Shown piece by piece: positions 38,010-46,142 of a stretch of DNA of 64,000 nucleotides; within the stretch, counting starts at the first letter, position 1; each line of letters begins with the position of its first letter. Source of the DNA: Pyxidicoccus xibeiensis (GTDB lineage: Bacteria; Myxococcota; Myxococcia; Myxococcales; Myxococcaceae). The DNA is taken from positions 310,001 through 374,000 of the forward strand of contig NZ_JAJVKV010000002.1 of the NCBI RefSeq assembly GCF_024198175.1. Reading direction: 5' to 3'. The position numbers and the translations under genes are program-made. The notes below the pieces were generated by a model, which was given only the letters and a program-made list of their open reading frames with translations, made no database searches and was not told where the DNA came from.

Positions 38010-40388
38010 ATGGACGAGCGACAGCGGGACGAGCAGGGAACCCAGGACGCAGCGGCGGCGACGCTCGCGCCCGGGCTTCCGAGCGCCCAGCCGCCCGAGG
38101 AGCCGTGCCCTCCCCACGTGGGCCCGGTGGCCGAGGTGGCAGGCGGCCTGCCCGCCGTGGTCTCCACGATGAAGCACGCCTGGGGCGAGATGGGCCCGGT
38201 GCGCGGCACCCGGCTGCTGCTCAAGGTCAACCAGCAGGACGGCTTCGACTGTCCGGGCTGCGCGTGGCCGGACCCGGGCCACCGCTCCGTGGCCGAGTTC
38301 TGTGAGAACGGCGCCAAGGCCGTGGCGGAGGAGGGGACGAAGGCGCGCGTGACGCCGGACTTCTTCCGGCAGTGGAGCGTGGCCGAGCTGTCGCACCAGA
38401 CGGACCACTGGCTGGGCAAGCAGGGCCGCCTCACGCACCCCATGGTGCTGCGCGAGGGCGCCACGCACTACACGCCCCTCTCCTGGGACGAGGCCTTCGC
38501 GCTGGTGGCGGGCGAGCTGAACGCGCTCGACTCACCGGACGCGGCCTGCTTCTACACGTCGGGGCGCACGAGCAACGAGGCCGCGTTCCTCTACCAGCTC
38601 TTCGTGCGGCAGTTCGGCACCAACAACCTGCCGGACTGCTCCAACATGTGCCACGAGTCCAGCGGCACGGCGCTCTCCGAGACGATTGGCATCGGCAAGG
38701 GCACCGTCACGCTGGAGGACTTCGACAAGGCCGACGCCATCTTCGTCATCGGTCAGAATCCGGGCACCAACCACCCGCGCATGCTCACCTCGCTCCAGGC
38801 CGCCGCGCGCCGGGGCTGCGAGATTGTCTCCATCAACCCGCTGCCGGAGACGGGGCTCAACCGCTTCAAGCACCCGCAGGAGGTGCTGCACCTCATCGGG
38901 CCCGGCACGGCGCTCAACACCCTGTTCCTCCAGGTGCGCATCAACGGCGACGTGCCGCTGCTGCAGGGCCTGGCCAAGGCGCTGCTGGAGCTGGAGGACG
39001 CGCGGCCGGGCACGGTGGTGGCGCGGGCGTTCATCGAGGACAGGACGCTCGGGTACGAGGCGTACGCAGCCCACCTGCGCACGGTGCGCTGGGAGGACGT
39101 GGTGGAGGGGAGCGGGATTGCTCGCGAGCAGATTCACGCGGCGGCGGAGATCCTCGCGCGCTCCGAGCGCACCATCTACTGCTGGGCCATGGGGCTCACC
39201 CAGCACCGCAACGCGGTGGCCAACATCCAGGAGATCGTCAACCTGGCGCTGCTGCGCGGGAGCATCGGCAAGCCGGGCGCGGGCCTGTGCCCGGTGCGCG
39301 GCCACAGCAACGTGCAGGGCGACCGCACCATGGGCATCTGGGAGCGGCCGAAGCCCGAGTTCCTGGACGCGCTGGCCCGCGAGCTGGCCTTCGAGCCCCC
39401 GCGTCACCACGGCATGGACACCGTGGACACCATCCGAGCCATGCACGACGGCCGGGTGAAGGTGTTCTTCGCGCTGGGAGGTAACTTCCTCTCGGCGACG
39501 CCGGACACGGAGCTCACCGCCGAGGCGCTGCGCCGCACGCGCCTGACCGTGCACGTGTCCACCAAGCTCAACCGCGCGCACCTGGTCCACGGGCGTCAGG
39601 CGCTCATCCTCCCGTGCCTGGGCCGCACCGAGCACGACGTGCAGGCCACCGGGCCGCAGTTCGTCACGGTGGAGAACTCCATGGGCGTGGTGACGGCGTC
39701 GCGGGGCTCGGTGGCTCCGGCGTCGGAGCACCTGCTCAGCGAGCCGGTCATCGTCGCGCGACTGGCGGCGGCGGTGCTGGGCGGGCGCTCGAAGGTGCCG
39801 TGGTCGTCGCTGGTGGAGGACTATGACCGCGTCCGCGAGCTCATCTCCCGCGTCATCCCGGGCTTCGAGGACTTCAACCGGCGTGTGCGCGAGCCCGCGG
39901 GCTTCTATCTTCCGAACGGCCCGCGCGAGGGGCGGTTCACCACGAAGAGCGGCAAGGCGCACTTCACGGTGCACGCGCTGCCCCGGCTGGAGCTGGCGCC
40001 CGGACAGCTGCTGATGATGACGATTCGCACGCACGACCAGTTCAACACCACGGTGTACGGGCTGGATGACCGCTACCGGGGCATCCGCAACGGGCGGCGC
40101 GTGGTGCTGCTGCATCCGAAGGACCTCCAGGAGCTGGGCCTGTCGGAAGGGCAGCTGGTGGACCTGACGAGCCACTTCCAGGGCGAGACGCGCGTGGCGC
40201 GGCACTTCCGCGTGGTGCCGTACAACATCCCCCGGCGGTGCGCGGCCACCTACTTCCCGGAGGCCAACGTGCTGGTCCCCGTGGACAGCTTCGCGGAGAA
40301 GAGCCGCACGCCCACGTCGAAGTCCGTGGTCATCAGCCTCTCCCCGTCCTCGGACGCTCCGGCCCTGACTCCAGGCACCGTCTCGTGA
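38010..40388 (+). CDS. Molybdopterin oxidoreductase alpha subunit, FdhF/YdeP family
   Basis: 792-residue bis-MGD enzyme of the YdeP (formate-dehydrogenase-H-like) family. Cys81, Cys84 and Cys98 in and after FDCPGCAWPD are candidates for iron-sulfur ligands. A Cys214-His215 pair (NMCHES) sits where FdhF has its catalytic selenocysteine-His, so it is a Cys form. The C-terminal molybdopterin dinucleotide-binding domain (IRTHDQFNTTVYG, NIPRRCAATYFPEAN) is present. Family members lack a defined substrate; E. coli YdeP is linked to acid resistance. The stop overlaps a possible GTG start of the next gene. Confidence 0.9.
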   Translation: MDERQRDEQGTQDAAAATLAPGLPSAQPPEEPCPPHVGPVAEVAGGLPAVVSTMKHAWGEMGPVRGTRLLLKVNQQDGFDCPGCAWPDPGHRSVAEFCENGAKAVAEEGTKARVTPDFFRQWSVAELSHQTDHWLGKQGRLTHPMVLREGATHYTPLSWDEAFALVAGELNALDSPDAACFYTSGRTSNEAAFLYQLFVRQFGTNNLPDCSNMCHESSGTALSETIGIGKGTVTLEDFDKADAIFVIGQNPGTNHPRMLTSLQAAARRGCEIVSINPLPETGLNRFKHPQEVLHLIGPGTALNTLFLQVRINGDVPLLQGLAKALLELEDARPGTVVARAFIEDRTLGYEAYAAHLRTVRWEDVVEGSGIAREQIHAAAEILARSERTIYCWAMGLTQHRNAVANIQEIVNLALLRGSIGKPGAGLCPVRGHSNVQGDRTMGIWERPKPEFLDALARELAFEPPRHHGMDTVDTIRAMHDGRVKVFFALGGNFLSATPDTELTAEALRRTRLTVHVSTKLNRAHLVHGRQALILPCLGRTEHDVQATGPQFVTVENSMGVVTASRGSVAPASEHLLSEPVIVARLAAAVLGGRSKVPWSSLVEDYDRVRELISRVIPGFEDFNRRVREPAGFYLPNGPREGRFTTKSGKAHFTVHALPRLELAPGQLLMMTIRTHDQFNTTVYGLDDRYRGIRNGRRVVLLHPKDLQELGLSEGQLVDLTSHFQGETRVARHFRVVPYNIPRRCAATYFPEANVLVPVDSFAEKSRTPTSKSVVISLSPSSDAPALTPGTVS

Positions 40389-40402
40389 GGCTCGAGAGCG
40401 AC

Positions 40403-42778
40403 ATGCCGATGTCCCGTGAAGCAGGCTGGCCGGAGTCGCTGCGGCCCCTCTACGAGGGCGTGGCGGGCACACCTGCCGCGCAGGCCGTGGCCGCCTCCGT
40501 GCAGTGGCGGGAGTCCTTCGCGCAGTGGGTGCGCGGGGCCTCGCTGGAGGAGCGCACCGTGGCGCAGGCGGCGGCCTGGGCGCGGCTGGACGCTGGTGAG
40601 CGGACTCCGGGCGAGCTGCTGTTCCTGCTGACGTCCTGTGGCGAGCTGCTCTGGCCGTACGCGGCGCCGCCGCCGGGGCTGCTGGGGCGGCTGCTGTGGC
40701 GGCGCGAGGCGGTGGTGGGGGCGCTGAGCGAGGCGGGGGACGCGGAGGGCTCGGAGCGGGTGCGGCGGGAGACGGACGCCGTCGTGTCCACCGTGCTCAC
40801 GCGCTACCTGAAGCGCCACCCGGAGTCGCTGCAGGCGCTGGTAGGGGACACGCCGTGTACCTTCGACGGCCGCGCGCTGCGCTTCCAGGGCGCGGTGGAG
40901 GTGGACCTCAAGCAGGTGCTGGGGACGGGCGCGAAGTCCATCAGCCTGCTGGAGCAGCTGCGGGCGCTGCTGCCTACGACTCCGGCGGAGGGGCGCGACC
41001 GGCTGGCGGAGTTCATCCGCTCGCGCGCGGCACGGATTCCGTGGCGTGAGGCGTCGGAGGTGCTGGCCGAGCGGCTGTTCGCGCTGGCGACGTCACCAGA
41101 GGGCCGCAGTGGGATGAGCGGCTTCCTGGCGTGCTACCCGGGCGGGCGCCGCGAGCCGGATTGGTGCGCACGCGCGGGGATGCTGCTGTCGCGGACGCTG
41201 GAGGCGGGTGGGCCGCCAGCGGTGGTGGAGAACCTGTGCGAGCTGCTGGCCCGCTTCGATGCGCCGCCGGTGGATGGGCTGCGCGGGGCGCTCGGCGCGC
41301 TGGTGGGCGGCGACTTCGAGTCCGCGGCGGACCTGGGGCCGGTGCGCTTCGTGCTGGACCACTGCCGGGCCACGCTGCGCAAGGGCGAGCCCGGGCTGGT
41401 GCTGGCGCTGCTGTGGCTGGAGGAACGGCTGTTCCGCACGGCCGTGCGCCGGGGCCTGGCGGATGCATTCGAGCGACGGAGCCGGGTGCGCGAGAAGCTG
41501 AAGGCGGGCGTGCCGGGCTTCGAGCACCTGTGCTGGCTGGCGGAGGAGTGCGCGGAGCTGTGGCCCCGCTTCGGCGCGGGCGGCGTGCGGCCGGGGCTGG
41601 ATGAGCTGGTGGCGTGGCGGCAGGAGGTGGCCTCGCGGATGGGGCGCAAGCCCGTGCTGCGCAAGGCCTCCATCGAGTTCTTCCTCTGGTGCGCGCCGGA
41701 GGCCGCGTCGTCCGAGGCGGAGCTCACCGTGCTGGCGCTGGTGCGCACGGAGACGGACCGGCGGCAGGTGCGCAAGCTGAAGGAGCATCCGTCCTCGCGG
41801 GTGCGCTTCCGCGTGCGCACGCTGCAGACGTGGCTGCAGGGGAGCGGGAAGGCGGGGGAGGGCGCGGCTCCGGTGGCGCCCTCGGGAGGCGCTGGGCCGG
41901 CCTCGCTCACCGAGGCGCTGCGGCACCTGCACGTGACGCGGGCCGTGCCGCTGAGTGGACGGACGTGGCTGAGGGACCGGGATTTGGAGGAGCTGTTGCT
42001 CGGGGCCCTGGCGCGCGTGGAGGCGGACTTCGCCACGCGCTACCCGGAGCGCTTCCGCGAGGACACGGCGGAGCTGGTGGCGGGGCTGCTGGAAGGCCTG
42101 CGCGCCGAGCTGGAGCGAGTGAACGCGGACCTGGCCGCGCTGCTGGCGCCTGGGCAGTCGGCGCCTCGGGAGCTGGGCTTCACCGTCCGGCGGGTGCGGC
42201 CCACGCCCGCGGAGCCTGAAGCCAGCGTGGAGCAGGCCGTCCCCGTGGAGCCTGAAGCCGGCGGGCAGCCGCACGTCGAAGCGTCACCGGAGGCCCCCGA
42301 GCGCCACCCTGTGGCTCCCCAGCCCACGCCACGGACCGCGAGCGTGGAAGTGGCCCTCGTCCTCAAGGTGGAGGTGGAGGGCTTCCTGCGCACGGAGCGG
42401 GTGGCGTTCGTCCGCGTCGTGAAGCTGGAGCAGCGGGGAGAAGGCCAGTGGCTGCCTTCATTCCGGCTCGGGCGTGAGCACGTGGATGCGCTGCTGCAGC
42501 GAACCGAGGCCGCGTTCTGCCTGTTCCTGGCGCCGCCGTTCCCCCGCGCCGAGTGCTGGCTGGTGCCCGCGCGCCTGGTGCGAGGGTTGATGGAGACGCA
42601 GCGCTCGGTGTCCGGGGTGCGCCGCGAGGACGTGCAGCGCGCGGCCCGCCCGCTGGCGCAATGGCTGATGGGCGACCTGGTGGGCCTGTGGGTGGGCGAC
42701 GAGCGCCCCGAGGCACTGGCGCGAACCCGGGCGGAGCAGGGCGCACCTGACTTCGTCGTGGAGTGGGTGCTGCGCTGA
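40403..42778 (+). CDS. Large protein of unknown function (791 aa)
   Basis: Mostly helical with Leu/Arg/Glu-rich segments through about residue 620, a Pro/Glu-rich linker (about 600-665), and a distinct C-terminal beta-rich domain of about 130 residues (VALVLKVEVEGFLRTERVAF..., FCLFLAPPFPRAECWLVPARL). No signal peptide or membrane segment. I recognise no family. Starts: ATG 40403 after GAGAG was chosen; GTG 40385 overlaps the oxidoreductase stop. Its tight coupling to the oxidoreductase gene suggests joint expression. Confidence 0.8.
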   Translation: MPMSREAGWPESLRPLYEGVAGTPAAQAVAASVQWRESFAQWVRGASLEERTVAQAAAWARLDAGERTPGELLFLLTSCGELLWPYAAPPPGLLGRLLWRREAVVGALSEAGDAEGSERVRRETDAVVSTVLTRYLKRHPESLQALVGDTPCTFDGRALRFQGAVEVDLKQVLGTGAKSISLLEQLRALLPTTPAEGRDRLAEFIRSRAARIPWREASEVLAERLFALATSPEGRSGMSGFLACYPGGRREPDWCARAGMLLSRTLEAGGPPAVVENLCELLARFDAPPVDGLRGALGALVGGDFESAADLGPVRFVLDHCRATLRKGEPGLVLALLWLEERLFRTAVRRGLADAFERRSRVREKLKAGVPGFEHLCWLAEECAELWPRFGAGGVRPGLDELVAWRQEVASRMGRKPVLRKASIEFFLWCAPEAASSEAELTVLALVRTETDRRQVRKLKEHPSSRVRFRVRTLQTWLQGSGKAGEGAAPVAPSGGAGPASLTEALRHLHVTRAVPLSGRTWLRDRDLEELLLGALARVEADFATRYPERFREDTAELVAGLLEGLRAELERVNADLAALLAPGQSAPRELGFTVRRVRPTPAEPEASVEQAVPVEPEAGGQPHVEASPEAPERHPVAPQPTPRTASVEVALVLKVEVEGFLRTERVAFVRVVKLEQRGEGQWLPSFRLGREHVDALLQRTEAAFCLFLAPPFPRAECWLVPARLVRGLMETQRSVSGVRREDVQRAARPLAQWLMGDLVGLWVGDERPEALARTRAEQGAPDFVVEWVLR

Positions 42779-42783
42779 GCCTG

Positions 42784-42817
42784 CCGGCGCCGGGGCCCCA
42801 TCGAGGCCCGGCGCCGG
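42784..42817. terminator. Strong hairpin between convergent genes
   Basis: CCGGCGCCGGGGCC (42784-42797) pairs with GGCCCGGCGCCGG (42805-42817) with a single bulge. It separates convergent genes (stops at 42778 and 42832) and may end transcription from both sides. No T-run. Confidence 0.6.
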
Positions 42818-42831
42818 AGACCGCGACGCCT

Positions 42832-44856
42832 CTAATGGAAGTAGAGGTTGTCGATGAACATCGTGCCGCCGTTGGGCGCAACCAGGACCATCTGGGACAG
42901 GTGGCTCCTGTTCGCCAGCCCCTGGAAGGCGGTGGCCAGCGGCAGCTCATAGGACAGCCAGGTCCCGGTGGCGAGCGGAGGCGTCGATTCGACGGTGAGG
43001 GTGGCAATCCCCTCGGTGTCGTCGCCGCCACCGAAGACGCCGTTGGCCCCGAAGTCGACCAGCTTCACCTGGAAGTTGGTCGCGTTGTCCGGCGTCCACA
43101 GGTCCAGGTGCAGCGTGGTGAGGCCCCGGGCCGTCGCGTCGATCTGGTTGGCGCCGGCGGTGCCGATGAACTCGATGCCGATGTAGTTGGCCGTGTTGGC
43201 GAAGACGTACCTGCGCGGGGACGCGGTGCCGCCTTCGGTGGTGATGGCGAACGGCGTCCCGCCGGAACCGGCGCTCCAGCCCGTCAGCCACGTGTCCACC
43301 TTGGCGCTCTGGTCGGAGGCCGTGCCCGTGTAGCCGCCCGTCACGGAGCTGTGGAGCGAGTACACGCCCGCCCCCGGCGCCAGGGTGGGCGCGGGAGGCA
43401 GCGTGGTCGGCTGGCCGAGGACGCCCGTCACGGTGATGGCGTAGCCGCCGGTGACCGCCACGCCACCCAGCGTGGCGGAGATGGTCGCCGGGCCGCCCGC
43501 GCCGACGCCCGTCACGACGCCGGTGGCGCTGACCGTGGCGACCGCCGGGTTCGACGAGGTGAAGTCGAAGAAGGCGTTGGCGACCGGCTTCACGGTGACC
43601 GGGCTGGCCGGGTCGCCCGCGACGGTGAAGACGACCTGGTTCTGGACCGGGTCGATGTTGTACGTCCCCGCCGTCGCGACCGAGCCCGCGGTGGTGTTGC
43701 CGCTGGCGATGCTGGCCACGCCCGCGCCGAGGACGCCCGCACCGAGGTTCTCGTAGATGACGTCAGCGAGATAGAGGGTGTAGCCGTCCGGTGCGTCGGC
43801 GACGTGGAAGAGGCCGCCCACGTTCGTGTACTTCGCCGGGTTGGGGATGGGGATGGTGAACTTCTGCCAGGTCGTGGTCAGCGCAACGCTCGCGCGCTCG
43901 CTGCCGAAGCCGGTGCCGGCGCCCATGCCGGCATCGTTGCCGATGCCCGTCACGTTGAGCGACTCGGCCTTGCTCGCCTTCGCCCAGAAGGTCAGCGCGT
44001 TGTAGGCCGAGAGGTCGCGGGGCGTCGTGGTGTACCAGGCGCCGCCGGAGTAGTTACCGGTGCTGGTGACCTGGAAGTTGATGACCTTTCGGCCGTTGAA
44101 GGTCTCGGTGGCGTCGACGGTGACGTTGTTGGCGGAGTCGCCGAAGTCCGCGAAGGCCACGCCCGCGCCGTAGCCGTCGTAGAAGACGACCTGGTTCGCG
44201 CCGGGCTGCGCCGCCGCGCCGGTGACGGACACGGCCAGCGTGGCCGTCTTGCCGCCCGCCGTGGCGGTGATGGTGGCGTTGCCCACCTCCACGCCGGTGA
44301 CGAGGCCGGTGTTGCTGACGGTGGCGGTCCCCGTCGCGCTGGAGCTGAAGGTCGCCGTCGAGGTCAGCGCCTGGGTGGTGTTGTCACTGAAGGTGCCCGT
44401 CACGGTGAGCTGGAGCGTGGCGCCCTTGGCCACCGAGGCCGGAGTGGGGCCAAGCGCGATGGACGAGAGCGTCGGCTCCGTCTGCGACGAGTTGACCGTC
44501 ACCGTGGTCGTGGCGCTCTGGCCGTTGACCGTCGCGGTGATGCGCGCCGTTCCCGCGGCAACCGCCGTCACTACGCCGGTCGCGCTCACCGTCGCGGTGG
44601 CGGGCGTGTCCGAGACGTAGTTGGCGGACGACGTGAAGGCCCTCGACGAGCCGTCGGCGAAGGTGCCGGTGACGGTGAGCCGCTGGGTGCCGCCGCGGTT
44701 GAGTGTGACGGTGGCCGGCGTCACGCTCACGCTCGTCACCTCGGGACGGGCGGGAATGATGGTGGGGACGGCTTCATCAGTGTCGCCGCATGCCGTTTGG
44801 AGAAGGACGGTCAGCAGCAGCGAGGACGCAACCAGTCGATTGTGTGGGGTCATCAC
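42832..44856 (-). CDS. Lipoprotein with Ig-like (Big_2) and jelly-roll modules
   Basis: 674 residues. Signal peptide with lipobox LQTAC (Cys23). Two tandem Big_2-type Ig domains (about 38-120 and 128-210, each with TVSxTGxVTxVxxGxAxITA), a jelly-roll module (about 220-370), a third Ig-like domain (about 375-490), and a second jelly-roll-like module to the end (HLDLWTPDNATNFQVKLVDFG). The jelly-roll modules resemble carbohydrate-binding domains attached to secreted glycanases, but no catalytic domain is present. Likely a surface polysaccharide-binding or adhesion protein. An inverted repeat lies about 95 bases upstream. Confidence 0.85.
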   Translation of the reverse strand: MMTPHNRLVASSLLLTVLLQTACGDTDEAVPTIIPARPEVTSVSVTPATVTLNRGGTQRLTVTGTFADGSSRAFTSSANYVSDTPATATVSATGVVTAVAAGTARITATVNGQSATTTVTVNSSQTEPTLSSIALGPTPASVAKGATLQLTVTGTFSDNTTQALTSTATFSSSATGTATVSNTGLVTGVEVGNATITATAGGKTATLAVSVTGAAAQPGANQVVFYDGYGAGVAFADFGDSANNVTVDATETFNGRKVINFQVTSTGNYSGGAWYTTTPRDLSAYNALTFWAKASKAESLNVTGIGNDAGMGAGTGFGSERASVALTTTWQKFTIPIPNPAKYTNVGGLFHVADAPDGYTLYLADVIYENLGAGVLGAGVASIASGNTTAGSVATAGTYNIDPVQNQVVFTVAGDPASPVTVKPVANAFFDFTSSNPAVATVSATGVVTGVGAGGPATISATLGGVAVTGGYAITVTGVLGQPTTLPPAPTLAPGAGVYSLHSSVTGGYTGTASDQSAKVDTWLTGWSAGSGGTPFAITTEGGTASPRRYVFANTANYIGIEFIGTAGANQIDATARGLTTLHLDLWTPDNATNFQVKLVDFGANGVFGGGDDTEGIATLTVESTPPLATGTWLSYELPLATAFQGLANRSHLSQMVLVAPNGGTMFIDNLYFH

Positions 44857-44991
44857 TCAACTCACGCTCCAGCGAGGCTGGGGTGCTGCGGAGGCGGATG
44901 GGAAGGACAGGGCGGGCGCTCCGAGGATGCCGTGACGCCCGGGAGACTTTCTTTGTTGCCCGAACAAAGTAGTCGCGTGAAAGTCGGACTG
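44857..44991. other. Upstream region of the Ig-like lipoprotein gene
   Basis: 135 bases with no gene; contains the CTTTGTT/AACAAAG inverted repeat at 44951-44969. It is more AT-rich than the surrounding DNA near that repeat. Confidence 0.4.
44951..44969. promoter_or_regulatory. Inverted repeat CTTTGTT-N5-AACAAAG
   Basis: Perfect 7-bp arms, about 95 bases upstream of the Ig-like lipoprotein start. Its form and position suit an operator; the regulator is unknown. Confidence 0.45.
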
Positions 44992-45270
44992 TCAACGTGC
45001 GGCCCCCTCCGTGAACATGACTTGGTGCGTCGTGTGCCGCGTCGACGAGAACCCGCCTCGCCAGACGTGCAGCTGGAGCGCCGCAGCCGTGGCCACCTGG
45101 ACGCTGACCCGGGCCGACTCTTCCGGCGTTGAGCTCACTCGCGCGGCATTGAGGTCCCCGAAGACCTCATTCATTCGCGCGATGAACGAACCACGGTCGG
45201 GAAGGGCGACGCCGCCGTGCTCGACACGCTTGACGACGATGGCCTGGGACGCGAGCAGGGAGCTCCGGCC
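44992..45270 (-). pseudogene. Possible remnant of a helix-turn-helix regulator
   Basis: The frame directly after the acetyltransferase stop codon, in the same reading frame, is open for 92 codons to the stop at 44992. It contains LLASQAIVVKRVEHGGVALPD, which recalls the recognition half of an XRE-type helix-turn-helix (SQ-x-V-x-x-x-E-x-G), then RMNEVFGDL. The N-terminal half of such a domain is missing and there is no good start before it; an internal ATG at 45174 would leave only 60 residues. Similarity is by eye and weak; a short real gene or chance reading frame are possible. Confidence 0.25.
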
Positions 45271-46065
45271 TCAGCGGACGGTGCTCCTCGCCTCGTTGCA
45301 CTCGTCGCAGCCCGCGTCAGGAGGATGCAGGAACACGAGCGGGTCCTGGGCGAGCCGTTCGAGGGCCACCGCCACCACATCCCGGGCGCGGATGAGCCGG
45401 GCATGTGCATGTCCCACGGAGCCTTCGGACTGGAGGCCCCGCTCCCGGAGCCACCCGTCCGCGAGGGCGAAGCGCGCGCAGCAGTGGTCGTTCTCCCGGT
45501 AGTGGACGCGGACCGGGCGCCCGTCCTGGAGGACGGTGATGTGCTTCGGCGTGCCGTACGGAACGCGCGCGAGCAGCTCGGCGAGGTGGAGCGTGGTGTC
45601 GGCGTCGTGGCCGACTCCGAGCAGGAGCACCTGCCCGTCGTGCTCGTACACCTTGCCGACGGGGCTCTCCGGGACGTGGGGCGGCGTCGGGAGCGGACCG
45701 GAGGTGATGGCCTCCGCCTTCGGGCCGAGCGCCGCGAAGGCGAACGGGTGGCTGCTTCGCACGGCACCGGGAAGCCGCCAGAAGGTGTCCGGTACGACGC
45801 CCAGGTCCGGCGAGGCGGGCGTGGTTGCCGGATTGAACGGCTCTTCGTCGCTGCCCGTCCACGCGGGGGTGACCAGCGTCCCGGCGGGACCGAGGACGTC
45901 ACGGAGCGCCTGGAGCAGCCCCGCGGGCCCTCCTTCGATGGGCCGCACCGCGCGGAAGGACGTGTGGACCAGCAGGACTCCGCCCGCTTTGACTCCGAGG
46001 GCGCGGAGCTGGTCCGCGACCTCGTCCCTGCTGAGCATCTTCCGGTGGGCTTCGTTCTCGGACAT
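45271..46065 (-). CDS. AAC(3)-family aminoglycoside N-acetyltransferase-like protein
   Basis: 264 residues. Reads as the antibiotic N-acetyltransferase (YokD/AAC(3)) family throughout: VKAGGVLLVHTSFRAV near the N-terminus, the acetyl-CoA-binding and catalytic GAVRSSHPFAFAALG, and GVGHDADTTLHLAE. Known members acetylate the 3-amino group of aminoglycosides with acetyl-CoA; others act on unrelated substrates. No integron, transposon or resistance genes are nearby and codon use matches the neighbours, so it looks resident. Confidence 0.9.
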   Translation of the reverse strand: MSENEAHRKMLSRDEVADQLRALGVKAGGVLLVHTSFRAVRPIEGGPAGLLQALRDVLGPAGTLVTPAWTGSDEEPFNPATTPASPDLGVVPDTFWRLPGAVRSSHPFAFAALGPKAEAITSGPLPTPPHVPESPVGKVYEHDGQVLLLGVGHDADTTLHLAELLARVPYGTPKHITVLQDGRPVRVHYRENDHCCARFALADGWLRERGLQSEGSVGHAHARLIRARDVVAVALERLAQDPLVFLHPPDAGCDECNEARSTVR

Positions 46066-46142
46066 GCGCGTAGGGCTCCTCCTGGGCCCCCATGATTCCA
46101 GGACCGAGGGGGCTCAGGAAGCCCTTGTGTGCGGGATGACCG

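Noticed and set aside
45271..46065. AAC(3) gene as a recently acquired resistance gene
   Set aside because: Base and codon composition match the neighbours and no mobile element is near.
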